Assembly: GCA_037043015.1 (NCBI GenBank)
Contig: CM073327.1
Location: 7,236,727 to 7,300,726 of the forward strand
DNA length: 64,000 bases
Reading direction: 5' to 3'
Source: Bryum argenteum
Lineage: Eukaryota; Streptophyta; Bryopsida; Bryales; Bryaceae
A program made the translations under genes and the position numbers. The notes under the pieces were generated by a model. That model searched no databases. It was given only the letters and a program-made list of their open reading frames with translations, and had not been told where the DNA came from. This document shows, one piece after another, positions 62,243 through 64,000 of this stretch (its first letter is position 1; each line of letters begins with the position of its first letter).

Positions 62243-62961
62243 CGTACAAGTTTTGCAGCACATTCCAGCACAAGTCCCTTAGTATCCTAGCGTCGCTGAG
62301 TGTCCCTATACGAGTCCTGATTCGAGCACCTCAACGCATCTCGAACTCCTAATGCAAGTCCCGGTCCAAATACTAGTTCCACATTGGATTTACAATCCAA
62401 GTAGTGCCCGTGAAACAACAAAGATATGGACTTTCATCGACACCCTCCAAGCCATTTCTCAAGATCTTGTTGTCATCCAAAACAAAACAAACCATGTACC
62501 TTAAGTATATAGACAATTTGTGCACTTTAAGTGAGAAAAGACAAATTAACTTATGGACTTGATTTAGAGATTCCCCTTCGTCATAATTTATGATACCTCA
62601 CGCAATCATGGACAGGTGAGATTTGACAAGAAATCAATTTACTTCAAAATTTTCCAGAACACTAAGAATTATTTTAGAACTTGTTGACAATTCAAAGAAA
62701 TCATGAATTGAAACTGCCAAATATTGTATTGTAGTAGTATATCTGACTTTAATTATAAATAAAAAATTCTCGAAGAGTTATATACTTTGAAGAGATGTAC
62801 TAATTATTGGATGGATGAATATTATCTCTATATATAAAAGAATCAATTGGGTATCCGTTCGGCAATCCTCTGTACCCACCAACGTACCAACCTCCCAACC
62901 TACCTACCTACCTTCTTCTTATATTTTTTGGACTATGCATAATTATTATTTTTTAGACATA

Positions 62962-62977
62962 AATATATATATATATA

Positions 62978-63010
<33 letters not shown>
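62962..63010. repeat. AT microsatellite followed by a 25-base A-run
   Basis: AT units at 62962-62984, then uninterrupted A at 62986-63010; homologous to the TA array at 40923-40991. Confidence 0.9.
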
Positions 63011-63291
63011 CCGGACATATATAAAAGTAATAAACATGGGATTTTCTTTTTTAAAGTACCATATAAAGAGCTACCCCGTCGAGGCGACGGGGACCTTACT
63101 CACGGGGAATATTGCAATACAGGAGTTAGCGTCGACATTGGGGTGGTTGAATTTCATTTTCTTGTGTGAATAGAATATTATAGGTTGTACCAAGGAAGTG
63201 TGCATCAAAGGTAATACTCCATTTGAACTCATCACTTTGATTTTGTTGGTTCCTAAAATGTTACCATGCGTGATGTCTCGTAGTTCATTAA

Positions 63292-63718
63292 CCCCTAAAC
63301 GCCCAAGGGGGGGTAAAGCTCCTAACAATTGGTAATAATGCTGATTTTTTCAAAACTGTGTAAAAACAAATAAAAGATGAAAATGGAAAATCCAACCGTA
63401 GGATCTTCTTTGGAGCATGGCAATTAGTATGACCTCCAAGGTTGCATGCCATTTGGAGGTATGGATTTCAAGATCCATGCAAAAAAGGGGTGAAGATCAC
63501 ACCACAAAACTTTCATGAAAAATCTCTTTCGCCCACTCTTACAAATTGAGGATCAAGGTTTTTACTATTTATCCAAGGAGGGAGTAGAGTAAACCTACCG
63601 AGGAGTTGAGCAAAAAAAACGGCGGATGAAAAGTCGATGGGATGAAAGCGGGGTTGTGCACCAAAGACGGAGCCTCACATCCAGAATGTCGAAAAACGAC
63701 ACTGTGGGCGCTTAAGGG
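63292..63718. mobile_element. TTAA-target MITE (piggyBac-like), 427 bp
   Basis: Ends CCCCTAAACGCCCA and, in reverse, CCCTTAAGCGCCCA are flanked by TTAA at 63288-63291 and 63719-63722. Units A' (40634) and B (about 46061) retain the empty site AGTTAATG. It shares terminal sequence with 20145 and 25391. No transposase frame was seen. Confidence 0.88.
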
Positions 63719-64000
63719 TTAACTTGGCAATGCATTAAAAGTAGTACCCTTAGGATAGATATATTAGAATTTATTAATATTCAAAAAATTCTTTAGGATT
63801 TTTAAAATATGAAAGTGTGCTTAAATTCATATGAAAGTAAAATGTCTTAGTCTCAAGTACTGCAGCTCAGGACTGGGGTTGGAACCGAAGTTGTAGCAAT
63901 TTTGTTAAGAGTTGAGTATTTTTGTGATTTCAACATATTCATTCAAGATTGTTTTGAGTTTTTTGATCACATTGAGAAAAGTGCAAAGTTAATAAAATGA

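Overview
The window looks like nuclear DNA from a land plant. It carries many short GT-AG introns, a plant SCD1 gene, a probable plastid-targeted SF1 helicase, a plant wound-induced (WUN1-type) NTF2-fold gene, AT-rich intergenic DNA, MITEs, tRNA-derived SINEs and solo LTRs. One 19-exon gene has repeated CTFxPxIN-like motifs of a kind I associate with ciliary or flagellar proteins. This would fit a plant with swimming sperm (bryophyte, lycophyte or fern), but the species cannot be fixed from the sequence alone.

Left half (1-31.7 kb), conventional genes. SCD1 (DENN plus WD40; minus strand; start 9524; C-terminus off the left edge) lies head-to-head with a 14-exon UPF1/IGHMBP2-type helicase (12850-18104, plus). 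A WUN1-like NTF2-fold gene follows (about 21.2-21.85 kb, plus). Then come repeats with a 1.3-kb GC-rich solo LTR (26616-27910, 5-bp target duplication), and HSCB, the Fe-S cluster co-chaperone (29674-31736, minus, 6 exons). I rebuilt the exons of the three spliced genes by reading frame, splice sites and phase. They agree throughout except for one doubtful acceptor in SCD1.

Right half (33.6-64 kb), an amplicon array. A complex unit of about 5-7 kb occurs four times: A (33.6-38.4 kb), A' (39.55-45.0 kb) and B (45.0-51.96 kb) in direct order, and C (58.33 kb to the right edge) inverted. B and C form the arms of a large inverted repeat. Its spacer (about 6.4-6.6 kb) holds the complete CTFxPxIN-repeat gene (52341-57499, minus). 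Each unit carries all or part of an unrecognised three-exon gene for a 218-residue protein with an acidic middle and a lysine-rich tail. It is intact in B and C, has a frame-shifted first exon in A and is truncated in A'.

Insertions give an order of events. One solo LTR is present at the same site in A', B and C but absent from A. An internal duplication in that LTR, a promoter-region deletion and a MITE insertion are shared by B and C only. A SINE lies only in A', a mariner-like element only in B, and separate TTAA elements in A and C. C is nearly identical to B over about 58.66-60.01 kb and then resembles A', which suggests gene conversion. Multi-copy genes in an inverted repeat around a candidate sperm gene recall ampliconic sex-chromosome regions. 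That is a hypothesis to test, not a conclusion.
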